DNA of 64,000 bases from Actinomycetota bacterium (GTDB lineage: Bacteria > Actinomycetota > Thermoleophilia > RBG-16-64-13), in the NCBI GenBank assembly GCA_016278725.1, contig JADQBG010000012.1:23424-87423 (forward strand). The letters are read 5' to 3'. Below, one piece after another: positions 34,033 to 43,930 of this stretch. The position numbers were made by a program, and so were the translations under genes. The number at the start of each line of letters is the position of its first letter. Positions within the stretch are counted from its first letter, which is position 1. The notes beneath the pieces are model-generated. The model did no database searches, was not told where the DNA came from, and was given only the letters and a program-made list of their open reading frames with translations.

Positions 34033-35028
34033 CTACCCCTCGGATCTGGGCTCCAGTTCGCCCACCAGCATCTCGAGACCCCGCACCGGCGGGCCGTGCT
34101 GAGGAACCGATGGCGACAAGGGGCTCCCGGACCCCCCGGGCGGCGGGGTCCGGCTGACCAGGCTGAGTCCCCCGAGTATGAGGCCGAGTCCAAGGGCCAG
34201 GAAGAGGTCGACGTGTTCGCCGAGCACGGCCCAGCCGGCCAACACGCCCAGCGGAGGCGTCAGAAGCAGGAACGAGGAGAGCACGCTGGCCGGGTGACGC
34301 TCGATCAACTCGAACCACACCAGATAGCTGATCGCCGCCACCACCACGATTTGAAAGCCCACCGCCGAGACCACCGAGGCGGTCAGGTCCCAAGCGCGGT
34401 CCCCCTCCAGTAACCACCCCGCCCCGAGAAGCAAGGGCGCCGAGAAAACCAGTTGATAGAGCAGGGCGTTGCGCGGAGCCAGGTCGTACTCGGTCAGCGC
34501 CCACTTGGCGTAGACGGTGTTGAGCGCCCAAACGACCGCCGTGGAAAGCATCAAGAGGTCACCCTCGAGCGAGCCCGAACTCCCCGCTCCGCGGCCCATG
34601 AACACCGCGGCCACTCCCAGAAAAGCGAGGGTCAGCCCGACCGCTTTCAGCGGTGTCAGGCGGTCTCCGCGCAAGAGGAAATGGGCACTTAATGCCACGA
34701 ACAAGGGCTGCGTGTAGAGCAGAACGACCGCCCGGGACGCGTCGGTCAGCGAGGTCCCCAAGTAAAGACACAGGAAGTTGAGCGCGAAGACTCCGCCCAG
34801 CCCCACTCCGTGCCAAAAGCGCTTGTCCCGGTGGAACAGCGTGCCTTTGCGCATGAAGATGTAGAGGGCGACCAGCATTCCGGCGGCGGCGTTGCGGATA
34901 CCTGCGGTCATGATCGGCGGCATACCGGTGGTCGAGAGCTTGATGGCAACCACGTTCGCCCCCCAGGCCGTGGTGCAGAACAGCATCAGCAGGACGACCG
35001 CCAGAGGCAGCTTGCCGGTGCGGCTCAT
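34033..35028 (-). CDS. EamA/DMT-superfamily membrane transporter
   Basis: A 331-aa membrane protein with about ten hydrophobic segments in two EamA repeats, starting PLAVVLLMLFCTTAWGANVVAIK. The inner-face SRAVVLLYTQPLFVALSAHFLLR and ERHPASVLSSFLLLTPPLGVLAG segments are typical of drug/metabolite transporters. The substrate cannot be told. The C-terminal 30 residues are a polar tail. Its ATG directly abuts the leuS stop (no gap), so it is translated from the leuS message. Confidence 0.9.
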   Translation of the reverse strand: MSRTGKLPLAVVLLMLFCTTAWGANVVAIKLSTTGMPPIMTAGIRNAAAGMLVALYIFMRKGTLFHRDKRFWHGVGLGGVFALNFLCLYLGTSLTDASRAVVLLYTQPLFVALSAHFLLRGDRLTPLKAVGLTLAFLGVAAVFMGRGAGSSGSLEGDLLMLSTAVVWALNTVYAKWALTEYDLAPRNALLYQLVFSAPLLLGAGWLLEGDRAWDLTASVVSAVGFQIVVVAAISYLVWFELIERHPASVLSSFLLLTPPLGVLAGWAVLGEHVDLFLALGLGLILGGLSLVSRTPPPGGSGSPLSPSVPQHGPPVRGLEMLVGELEPRSEG

Positions 35029-37620
35029 CTAGCGGACGACCAAGTTTACCAGCTTGCCCGGGACCACGATCTCCTTGACGATCGCCTTGCCCTCCAGGTG
35101 ACGCTGCACCCCGGGCAGTTCCTTCGCCGCGGCCAGGATCTCGTCCTTGCCCGCCTCGGCGGGCACCTCGGCGCGGTCCCGCACCTTGCCGTTGATCTGC
35201 ACCGCGATCTCCACGGTGTCGTGCTCCAGGAAGCGCTCGTCGGCTTCGAGCCAGGGCTCTTCCCAGATGCGCTCCCGGCCCAGGAGGCCCCAGAGTTCGG
35301 CGCACATATGGGGGGCGAAAGGCTCGAGCAGGCGGATCAGGGACTCGAGAGACTCGATCAGCACCCGCCGGCCGGTCTCGGTGGCCGCGAGGCCCGCGCC
35401 GTCACCCTTGGCCGCGGAGATCTCGTTGTTGAGTTCCATGATGGCGGCGAGGGCGGTGTTGAAGTGGAAGCGCCCGACGATATCTCCGGTCACCTTTTCA
35501 ATGACCTGGTTGGTCTTGACCAGAAGCGCCCGCTCATCGGCGGTGAGGGCTTCGGGTTCGGGCAGCGGACCGGCGGAGAAGGTGGTGCCCGCCAGCGGCG
35601 TTCCGAACCAACCCGCCTCGATCGCTTCGGTCACCTGGCGCCAGACTCGCTGCAGGAAGCGATGAATCCCTTCGATTCCCTGGTCACTCCACTCGACGTC
35701 GCTCTCGGCGGGGCCCATGAAGAGCACGTAGGCGCGCAGCGCATCGGCGCCGTACCGGGGCACGTACTCGTCCGGGCTGACCACGTTGCCCTTGGACTTG
35801 GACATCTTGGCGCCCTTGTAATAGATCATCCCCTGGGTGAAGAGGTTGCGGAAGGGCTCCTCGAAATCGACCAGCCCCAGATCGTAGAGCACCTTGGTGA
35901 AGAACCGCGCGTACATCAGATGGAGAATCGCGTGCTCGACCCCGCCGATGTACTGATCGACCGGCAACCAGTAGTTGGCGGCCTCCCGGTCCCAGGCGAC
36001 GTCGTCGCGCCAAGGCGACACGTAGCGCAGGTAATACCAGGAGGAGTCCACGAAGGTGTCCATGGTGTCGGTCTCCCGGCGGGCCGTCTCGCTGCCGCAA
36101 CGGGGGCAGGCGGTGCTCACCCAATCCTCGGCCGCAGCCAACGGCGAACGGCCTTTGGGCGCGTAGTCGCTGATCTCGGGCAGAAGCACCGGCAGCTCTT
36201 GCGCCGGCACGGGCACCTCGCCGCAGGTCTCGCAGTAGACGATGGGGATGGGCGCGCCCCAGTAGCGCTGCCGCGACACCAGCCAGTCCCGCAGCTTGTA
36301 GTTGACGGCGAAATCGGCTTTGCCCTGCTCCTTGAGCCACTGGGTGACCTTCTCGATGCCCTCTTCCTTGGAGAGACCTTCGAAGCCGGGGGAGTTGACC
36401 ATCCGGCCCTCGCCGGCGTAAGCCTCGGCCATCTCGCCGGCCTGATTCTTTAACTCCTCCGGTGAGGAGATCACCTCGATGATGGGCAGATCGAACTTCT
36501 TCGCGAACTCGAAGTCGCGCTCGTCGTGGGCGGGAACCGCCATGATGGCGCCCGTGCCGTACTCCATCAGCACGTAGTGGGCGACGTAGATGGGGATGTC
36601 CTGCCCGTTGACGGGGTTGACGGCGTAGCGGCCGGTAAAAACCCCGGTCTTCTCCTTCTCGGCGTTCGCCCGCTCGAACTGAGGCGTGTTCATCGCCCTG
36701 CGCGCGTAGCGCATGACCTCTTCTTGCCGGGGAAGGCCGGCCACCAGGTCCTCGAGCAGCGGATGCTCCGGCGCCAAGATGAAGAAGGTCGCCCCGAAGA
36801 GCGTGTCCGGACGCGTGGTGAAGACGGTCATCTCCTCCGAGCCGCAGAGGTCCTCCACTCCCGGGAACTGCTCGGAGTTCAGCGGCGCGATCTGGAAGAC
36901 CACCTCGGCCCCCTGAGAGCGCCCGATCCAGTTGCGCTGCATGGTGATCACCCGTTCGGGCCAGGACTCCAGTTTGTCGAAGTCCTCGAGCAGGCGCTCG
37001 GCATAGTCGGTGATGCGGAAGAACCACTGCTCGAGCTTCTTGGTCTCGACCTCGGTGTCGCAGCGCTCGCAACGCTGTTCGATCACCTGCTCGTTGGCGA
37101 GCACGGTCTGGCAGGAGGGGCACCAGTTCACCGGGGCCGCCTTCTTGTAGGCCAGGCCCTTGTTGTAGAACTGGACGAACAGCCACTGCGTCCACTTGTA
37201 ATACTCAGGCCGGCTGGTGGCCAACTCTCGCGTCCAGTCGATGGAAACGCCCAGACGGCGGAGCTGACGGTTGATGGTGGAGATGGCCCGCTCGGTGAAG
37301 GCCGCGGGGTGTTCCCCGGTTTGAATGGCGACGTTCTCGGAGTTCAGACCGAAGGCGTCGTAACCCATGGGATGGAGCACGCGCTTACCTTGGTGGCGGC
37401 GCACTCGGGCGATAACGTCGCCCACGATGTAGTTCTTGACGTGGCCCACGTGGGCGCTGCCCGAGGGATAGGGGAACATCTCGAGGACGTAGGTGGAACT
37501 GGCCTCTGTCCCCGGATCGACGCCATCCTGGCTCGGGTTCAGCACCACGAAGGTCTTCTCCCGCTCCCAGACCTCCTGCCACTTGACCTCGATCTCCTGC
37601 GGATCGTACTTCAGCGTCAT
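35029..37620 (-). CDS. leuS: Leucyl-tRNA synthetase
   Basis: Class Ia synthetase charging tRNA-Leu. The 863-aa protein has the HIGH-equivalent HVGH at 57-60 (YPSGSAHVGH) and KMSKSKGNVV near 605. A zinc-type CPSC...CERC pair lies near 168-190. The CP1 editing domain contains the threonine-rich TVFTTRPDTLFGATFF motif and DERDFEFAKKF. Length and order are standard for bacterial LeuRS. ATG 37620 has AGAGGAAAGG upstream. No T-box leader is visible; a simple promoter lies at 37689-37717. Confidence 0.97.
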   Translation of the reverse strand: MTLKYDPQEIEVKWQEVWEREKTFVVLNPSQDGVDPGTEASSTYVLEMFPYPSGSAHVGHVKNYIVGDVIARVRRHQGKRVLHPMGYDAFGLNSENVAIQTGEHPAAFTERAISTINRQLRRLGVSIDWTRELATSRPEYYKWTQWLFVQFYNKGLAYKKAAPVNWCPSCQTVLANEQVIEQRCERCDTEVETKKLEQWFFRITDYAERLLEDFDKLESWPERVITMQRNWIGRSQGAEVVFQIAPLNSEQFPGVEDLCGSEEMTVFTTRPDTLFGATFFILAPEHPLLEDLVAGLPRQEEVMRYARRAMNTPQFERANAEKEKTGVFTGRYAVNPVNGQDIPIYVAHYVLMEYGTGAIMAVPAHDERDFEFAKKFDLPIIEVISSPEELKNQAGEMAEAYAGEGRMVNSPGFEGLSKEEGIEKVTQWLKEQGKADFAVNYKLRDWLVSRQRYWGAPIPIVYCETCGEVPVPAQELPVLLPEISDYAPKGRSPLAAAEDWVSTACPRCGSETARRETDTMDTFVDSSWYYLRYVSPWRDDVAWDREAANYWLPVDQYIGGVEHAILHLMYARFFTKVLYDLGLVDFEEPFRNLFTQGMIYYKGAKMSKSKGNVVSPDEYVPRYGADALRAYVLFMGPAESDVEWSDQGIEGIHRFLQRVWRQVTEAIEAGWFGTPLAGTTFSAGPLPEPEALTADERALLVKTNQVIEKVTGDIVGRFHFNTALAAIMELNNEISAAKGDGAGLAATETGRRVLIESLESLIRLLEPFAPHMCAELWGLLGRERIWEEPWLEADERFLEHDTVEIAVQINGKVRDRAEVPAEAGKDEILAAAKELPGVQRHLEGKAIVKEIVVPGKLVNLVVR

Positions 37621-37688
37621 CCTGGACCTTTCCTCTGTATGGTCATCCCGCCGCGGGCGGGCGGGTAACTCCCCGTGTCAGACCGGTA

Positions 37689-37717
37689 ATTCTAGTCTGT
37701 CGGAAGGACCCGGACAA
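37689..37717 (-). promoter_or_regulatory. Predicted promoter of leuS
   Basis: On the minus strand, -35 TTGTCC (37712-37717, 4/6) and -10 TAGAAT (37689-37694, 5/6) with exactly 17 nt between. The leader to ATG 37620 is about 60 nt, too short for a T-box. Confidence 0.6.
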
Positions 37718-37758
37718 ACGCCGGAATTTGGCTCCTCACGGAAGCCGGTTCAGCAGCC

Positions 37759-37893
37759 TCAGCCGCCTCCCCCTCCTGGCCGGCGCATCGCCCACCCGAA
37801 GTAGGCCAGCACCAGAAGCACAACCACGATCTCCAAGTCTCCACCTTCCTCTTCACAGTCGCCGCCCCCGCAGAGCAAATAGCGCTCGGGCAA
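37759..37893 (-). CDS. Possible small single-helix membrane protein (44 aa)
   Basis: A TTG-started frame in the 350-nt gap upstream of leuS encodes MPERYLLCGGGDCEEEGG, a strongly hydrophobic helix (EIVVVLLVLAYFGWAM), then RRPGGGGG. The order acidic/Cys-rich N-terminus, one membrane helix and a basic end looks protein-like. There is no good ribosome binding site before the TTG at 37893, and no homologue I recognise. A shorter TTG start at 37836 has GGAAGGTGGA upstream. Low confidence. Confidence 0.35.
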   Translation of the reverse strand: MPERYLLCGGGDCEEEGGDLEIVVVLLVLAYFGWAMRRPGGGGG

Positions 37894-38070
37894 ATACCGG
37901 TCGGGGTATGTTAACAGACTTCACCGGGCCCCCGGCGGATCGAGAGGAACCCGGCCGCCCCCAGACCACCCCCGGCCGCCTCGGGCGCGCGGGCAGGAGA
38001 AACCAGATTCCTGGGTAAGGCTTATCCGACGGTTGTCGACCTACTTTGACGATTATGACGGGAGCGCTTC
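37894..38070. other. Intergenic remainder between the small ORF and the MgtC gene
   Basis: Divergent upstream region of the 44-aa frame and the MgtC gene. It includes the MgtC ribosome binding site GGGAG at 38060-38064 and a partial palindrome TACCGGTCGGGGTA near 37896. I see no convincing promoter pair and no further gene. Confidence 0.3.
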
Positions 38071-38766
38071 GTGACGGTTGACTGGGAGCTCTTCGGGACC
38101 GAAGTCCTGCGTATCGTCGTCGCCCTGATCCTCGGCGGATCGATCGGCCTCGAGCGCGAACTGCGGGAGCGCGCCGCCGGGTTTCGCACGCACATCCTGG
38201 TGGCCGTGGGGGCCGCGGCCTTCACGCTGGCCTCCATCTACGGTTTTCAGTTGACGGCCGAGCAGGCGGCCGAAGGACAGACGTACGATCCCTCCCGCGT
38301 GGCCGCGCAGATCGTTAGCGGCATCGGTTTCCTCGGGGCGGGGGCAATCATCCGCCACGGCATGTCCGTGCGGGGACTCACCACTGCGGCGAGCCTTTGG
38401 GCGGTGGCCGCCATCGGCATGCTGAGCGGCGCGGGCATGTACGGACTGGCGACCGCAACCACGCTGCTGGTTCTGGTCAGCCTCGCCGGGCTCCGCTTCT
38501 TGGAGCATCGGATTGCCGGCAGCCGCGGCCAAGGCCGCGTGGATCTACACGTGCGCTTCGCCCAGGAGAAGTACGGCAACCTCTCCCGGCTGATCGGGGA
38601 TTTGGATGAGCGGCATGTGACGGTGCTGCGGCTCAACTCGGATCCGGAAGACGCCGACCGGCGGGTGATCCACCTCAGCCTGCAGCTTCCGGAAAGCCTG
38701 GGCCGCAATGAGTTGATGTCCATCATCTCGCAGGATCCGGACACGGTGGAGGTCAGCGCCGACTGA
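38071..38766 (+). CDS. MgtC/SapB family membrane protein
   Basis: A 231-aa protein. The hydrophobic N-terminal MgtC domain (five predicted helices) has RIVVALILGGSIGLERELRERAAGFRTHILVAVG and SGIGFLGAGAIIRHG followed by GLTTAASLWAVAAIG. A soluble ACT-like C-terminal domain (about 155-231) begins GRVDLHVRFAQEKYGN. MgtC proteins in pathogens modulate ATP synthase and survival at low Mg; in free-living bacteria the role is unclear. The start is GTG 38071 with GGGAG upstream. It is convergent with uvrB. Confidence 0.9.
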   Translation: MTVDWELFGTEVLRIVVALILGGSIGLERELRERAAGFRTHILVAVGAAAFTLASIYGFQLTAEQAAEGQTYDPSRVAAQIVSGIGFLGAGAIIRHGMSVRGLTTAASLWAVAAIGMLSGAGMYGLATATTLLVLVSLAGLRFLEHRIAGSRGQGRVDLHVRFAQEKYGNLSRLIGDLDERHVTVLRLNSDPEDADRRVIHLSLQLPESLGRNELMSIISQDPDTVEVSAD

Positions 38767-38784
38767 CCGAAGGACGGCCGGTGG

Positions 38785-40777
<1,993 letters not shown>

Positions 40778-40794
<17 letters not shown>

Positions 40795-41437
40795 CGGGGT
40801 GCCCCTTCCGGAAAAGCACACGGTAATGCTGCACCCGCTCGACGAAACGCCGGGTCTCGGGAAAGGGAATCTCGCCCACCGCGGTATCCGAGGCGGCGGT
40901 CTCACCCGCGGCCTGCGCTTCGGTGATCCAACGGCCCACCACCCCATGTCCTGCGTTGTAGGCCGCGAGCGCGGTATCCTCGTCGCCGCCAAAACGCTCG
41001 AGCAGGAAGGCCAGGTAGAACGTACCCAGGTGGATGCTGTCCTCCGCGCGCGCCAGATCGGGTTGTTCCGGACCCAAATAGCCCTCCCGCTGAACCAGCC
41101 AGTCCGCGGTCTCCGGCATCAACTGCATCACGCCTCGAGCTCCGGCCGAGGACTCCGCATCGGCCTTGAAGCCACTCTCCGCTCGCGCCACGGCCGACAC
41201 CAGATAGGGATCGACCGAGTAGGTCTCCGCGGCCGCCTGAATCTGCTCCCGATACTCGATCGGGTAGAGCCGGGCCAGCACCGCCGCCGGCAATTGCTCC
41301 ATCTCCATGGAGTGAATGCCGATGGCCGCGATCATCAAGATCCCCAGGGCCATGAGGACAGGCCAAAGCTTCCGCGCCCGGGGTTGGCGGCGCGAAGCTG
41401 CTTCGTAACAGGTATAAGGACGTTGCGTCGTGGCCAA
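40778..41437 (-). CDS. Membrane-anchored lytic transglycosylase (SLT domain)
   Basis: A 219-aa protein with one N-terminal membrane anchor ([17 protein letters not shown]) and an SLT lysozyme-like domain. The catalytic Glu is E87 in [13 protein letters not shown], followed by [16 protein letters not shown] and [12 protein letters not shown]. Such enzymes cleave peptidoglycan glycan strands outside the membrane. The start is TTG 41437 behind AGGAGCAGGAG. It is followed by uvrB with a short overlap, so they are co-transcribed, although no functional link is known. Confidence 0.9.
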
Positions 41438-41511
41438 GCTCCTGCTCCTCGGCTGCTGCTAAGGCTTAGGCGTTCCTCGATGCGCCATCGGTGCGGGCGT
41501 CCGTCGGCAAT

Positions 41512-42141
41512 CTAGTCGGCCGACTCCCGGCGGACCCGCTCGATAACCTCGTGCACGAATTGTGCCATGTCTTCCGGACAGACGTCGTTGACGTAGACGA
41601 AATCGGCCCCCGCCCTGCGGGCCTTGCTCGAGAGTTGCCGCTGATCGAGCAGCTCGAATAGAGAAGAACCCTCTCGCCCGGATGCGCGCTTTCGCCGAAC
41701 CTCGGGCGGCGCCTCGATCGTCACCACGAAATCGAAGGCATCCTCCAGGCCCGCTTCGAGCAAAAGAGGAACCTCGACCACGACGACGCTTCCCGCCGGG
41801 GCCCGGGCGATCCGCTCGGCGATCTCGCGGCCGACCAGGGGATGGAGCAGTTTTTCGAGCCAGTCAAGCGCGGCCCCCTCGCCGGCGGTCCTTTCCCGCA
41901 GCGCCGCACGATCAATCCCGCCATCGACCGCCGCGACTCCTTCTCCGAATCGGTCGAGCACCGCCCGGATCACTTCCGGACGGCCGTAGAGGTCACTGAC
42001 GATCCGGTCGGAGGAGAGCGGCACGGCGCCCGCCTCGGCGAAGAACCGCAGCGCGGTGCTCTTCCCGGCTGCCTGACCGCCGGTCAGGCCGATGCTGATC
42101 ACCCGCGACGAATGCTTCGCGGCCCCGGGGCCGTCATTCAC
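41512..42141 (-). CDS. coaE: Dephospho-CoA kinase
   Basis: CoaE performs the last step of coenzyme A synthesis. I chose GTG 42141 (209 aa) because AAGGAGG lies six bases before it and the length is normal; the open frame extends upstream only through the rpsA terminator. The P-loop GLTGGQAAGKST is at 18-29, followed by LSSDRIVSDLYG and the LID-region VVVEVPLLLEAGLEDAFD. The C-terminus ends in a helix EVIERVRRESAD. It follows rpsA across a terminator, so read-through may control its level. Confidence 0.93.
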   Translation of the reverse strand: MNDGPGAAKHSSRVISIGLTGGQAAGKSTALRFFAEAGAVPLSSDRIVSDLYGRPEVIRAVLDRFGEGVAAVDGGIDRAALRERTAGEGAALDWLEKLLHPLVGREIAERIARAPAGSVVVVEVPLLLEAGLEDAFDFVVTIEAPPEVRRKRASGREGSSLFELLDQRQLSSKARRAGADFVYVNDVCPEDMAQFVHEVIERVRRESAD

Positions 42142-42159
42142 CGCATCCTCCTTGGAAAG

Positions 42160-42190
42160 CGAAAGGGGGGCGCCGGCCGGCGCCCCCCCT
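42160..42190 (-). terminator. Intrinsic terminator after rpsA
   Basis: On the minus strand GGGGGGCGCC and GGCGCCCCCC form a 10-bp stem around a GGCC loop, followed by CTTTCGCTTTCC. It lies 28 nt after the rpsA stop and just before the coaE ribosome binding site. Confidence 0.7.
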
Positions 42191-42217
42191 TCATTTAAGC
42201 CCATAATGGTTGCGCGC

Positions 42218-43747
42218 CTATTCGGTGCGGAACACCTCTTCGGAGAGACCCAGGCTCTCGGCGTCGATCTCATCCTCGTCCTTTTCGGAGTCGGAGTCAG
42301 TTTCGGGCGCCGGCTCGGCTTCGGCTTCGGCTTCGGCTTCGGGCTCGGTCTCGGCCTCTGCTTCGGCGTCGGGCTCGGGCTCAGACTCGGCCCCCGCGGC
42401 CTGCGGTTCTTCGTCTTCAACGGCTTCCGCGGCTTCCGGACCGGCCTGGACTTCTTCGGCTTCGGCTTCTTCGGCCTGGACTTCTTCGGCTTCGGCTTCC
42501 TCCTCGGCGGCTTCACCTTCGAGCGCTTCGGACTCGCCTTCCGGTTCTTCGCCTTCGGCTTCGGCTTCCTCGCCCTCGTAGCCCTCTTCTTCCTCGTACT
42601 CTTCATCCTCGTACACATCTTCGTGGATGCGGTACTCGGCCTCGAGGCGTTTGAGGCTGAGAGACAGCCGGCGGCGCTCGGGATCGATCTCGATGATCTT
42701 GACGTTGATCTCCTGACCGGGCTGCAGGATCTCGGACGGCTCCTCCACGTGGTGCTGCGCCAGCTCGGAGATGTGGATGAGGCCCTCGACCCCTTCCTCG
42801 ATCTCAACGAAGGCGCCGAAGCTCACCAGTTTGGTGACCTTGCCGTGGACGATCTCGTTGACCTGCCGGTTTTCGAAGACCTCTTGCCACGGGTCCTTCT
42901 GGGTCTGCTTGAGTCCCAGGCTGATCCGCTGGCGCTCGCGGTCGATGTCGAGCACCTTGACATTGACCTCCTTGCCGATGTCCAGCACCTCAGAGGGGTG
43001 GTTGACGTGGCTCCAGGAGAGCTCGGAGATGTGGATCAGACCATCGATGCCGTCCAGATCGACAAAGGCGCCGAAGTCAACGATGTTGGAGATCGTGCCC
43101 TGCACGACGTCGCCCACGTTCATCCTGTCCAGGATCTTCTCGCGGACTCCGCGGCGCTCCTCCTCGAGCACGGCGCGGCGGCTGAGCACGACGTTGTTGC
43201 GGAAGCGGTTGAGCTCGATCACCCGGCACTTTAGCGTCTGACCGGTGAACTCCTCCAGATCGTTGACCCGGCGGATGTCCACCAGCGAAGCGGGCAGGAA
43301 GCCGCGCACGCCCAGGTCCAGAATCAGACCGCCCTTGACCACCTCGATGACGGTGCCCTCCACGGGCTCGCCTTCCTCGGCGGCCTTTTCGATCCGCTGC
43401 CAGGCACGTTCGAAACGGGCGCGCTTCTTGGAGAGGATCAGACGCCCATCGGCGTCTTCCTTGGTCATGACCAGGGCGTCGATCACGTCGCCCAGATTGA
43501 CCTCTTCGCTGGGGTCCACCGACTTTCGGATCGAGAGTTCGTTGGACGGAACCACGCCCTCGCTCTTGTAGCCGATGTCGACCAGCACCTCGTCTTTGTC
43601 GACGCGGACCACGGTACCGGTGACGATCTCACCCTCTTCGAAGGTGACCATCACGGCATCGTAGTTGGGGACCATCTCCCCGTCGACCTCGATCATGAGG
43701 TCTTGCCCGTTTGAAAGTGTCTGCTCGTCGTTGACTGTTTGGTTCAT
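42218..43747 (-). CDS. rpsA: 30S ribosomal protein S1 with long acidic tail
   Basis: S1 binds mRNA on the small subunit. The 509-aa protein from ATG 43747 (GGGAAG upstream) has four S1/OB domains at about 38-107, 125-190, 210-280 and 295-365. Conserved patterns include LVDIGYKSEGVVP and two copies of VSFGAFVEIEEGVEGLIHISEL-like sequence. Residues 370-509 are an acidic Glu/Ala/Pro tail with EEAEAEE repeats, unusual in length. The four-domain form fits Gram-positive-type S1. The message has a hairpin-plus-U-tract in its leader, suggesting control. Confidence 0.94.
   Translation of the reverse strand: MNQTVNDEQTLSNGQDLMIEVDGEMVPNYDAVMVTFEEGEIVTGTVVRVDKDEVLVDIGYKSEGVVPSNELSIRKSVDPSEEVNLGDVIDALVMTKEDADGRLILSKKRARFERAWQRIEKAAEEGEPVEGTVIEVVKGGLILDLGVRGFLPASLVDIRRVNDLEEFTGQTLKCRVIELNRFRNNVVLSRRAVLEEERRGVREKILDRMNVGDVVQGTISNIVDFGAFVDLDGIDGLIHISELSWSHVNHPSEVLDIGKEVNVKVLDIDRERQRISLGLKQTQKDPWQEVFENRQVNEIVHGKVTKLVSFGAFVEIEEGVEGLIHISELAQHHVEEPSEILQPGQEINVKIIEIDPERRRLSLSLKRLEAEYRIHEDVYEDEEYEEEEGYEGEEAEAEGEEPEGESEALEGEAAEEEAEAEEVQAEEAEAEEVQAGPEAAEAVEDEEPQAAGAESEPEPDAEAEAETEPEAEAEAEAEPAPETDSDSEKDEDEIDAESLGLSEEVFRTE
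42310..42580. repeat. Hexanucleotide-type coding repeats in the rpsA tail
   Basis: Runs of GGCTTC/GGCCTC/GGACTTCTTC units encode the Glu-Ala repeat tail of S1. The pattern is imperfect but continuous, and would be prone to length variation. Confidence 0.65.
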
Positions 43748-43770
43748 GTCTTCCCTTGGTTTATCCCGAC

Positions 43771-43816
43771 AAAAAAACGCGCGCAAAAAGTTCCCCCGAA
43801 GGGCTTGTGGCGCGCG
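43771..43816 (-). promoter_or_regulatory. Terminator-like hairpin in the rpsA 5' leader (candidate attenuator)
   Basis: On the minus strand CGCGCGC (43810-43816) pairs with GCGCGCG (43778-43784), with an inner CCC-TTC-GGG hairpin, followed immediately by seven Ts (43771-43777). It lies 24 nt before the rpsA ATG and starts near the predicted transcription start. It could attenuate transcription or stabilise the 5' end. Confidence 0.45.
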
Positions 43817-43819
43817 GCA

Positions 43820-43847
43820 AGTATACCTGCCCCCCTGTCAAAAGCAA
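43820..43847 (-). promoter_or_regulatory. Predicted promoter of rpsA
   Basis: -10 TATACT (43820-43825, 5/6) with a 16-nt spacer to TTGCTT (43842-43847, 3/6). A perfect TTGACA also occurs at 43836-43841 but is only 10 nt from the -10, too close for normal sigma70 use. Confidence 0.5.
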
Positions 43848-43930
43848 ATCTCTCCCGATGGGCAGAATGCCCGTCTGCAGGCCGAACCGCGGGGGGAGGC
43901 CGGGCCGGTCGGCCGGCGCCGTCCGGGCTG

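Noticed and set aside
37620..37760. T-box riboswitch before leuS
   Set aside because: The leader is about 60 nt, and no T-box sequence or specifier-loop structure is seen.
41512..42807. 431-codon coaE
   Set aside because: The extra N-terminus is antisense-like read of the rpsA tail in another frame and crosses the rpsA terminator; GTG 42141 with AAGGAGG gives the normal length.
43836..43841. Perfect TTGACA as -35 of rpsA
   Set aside because: Only 10 nt from the TATACT -10; sigma70 spacing is 16-18, so it is probably chance.
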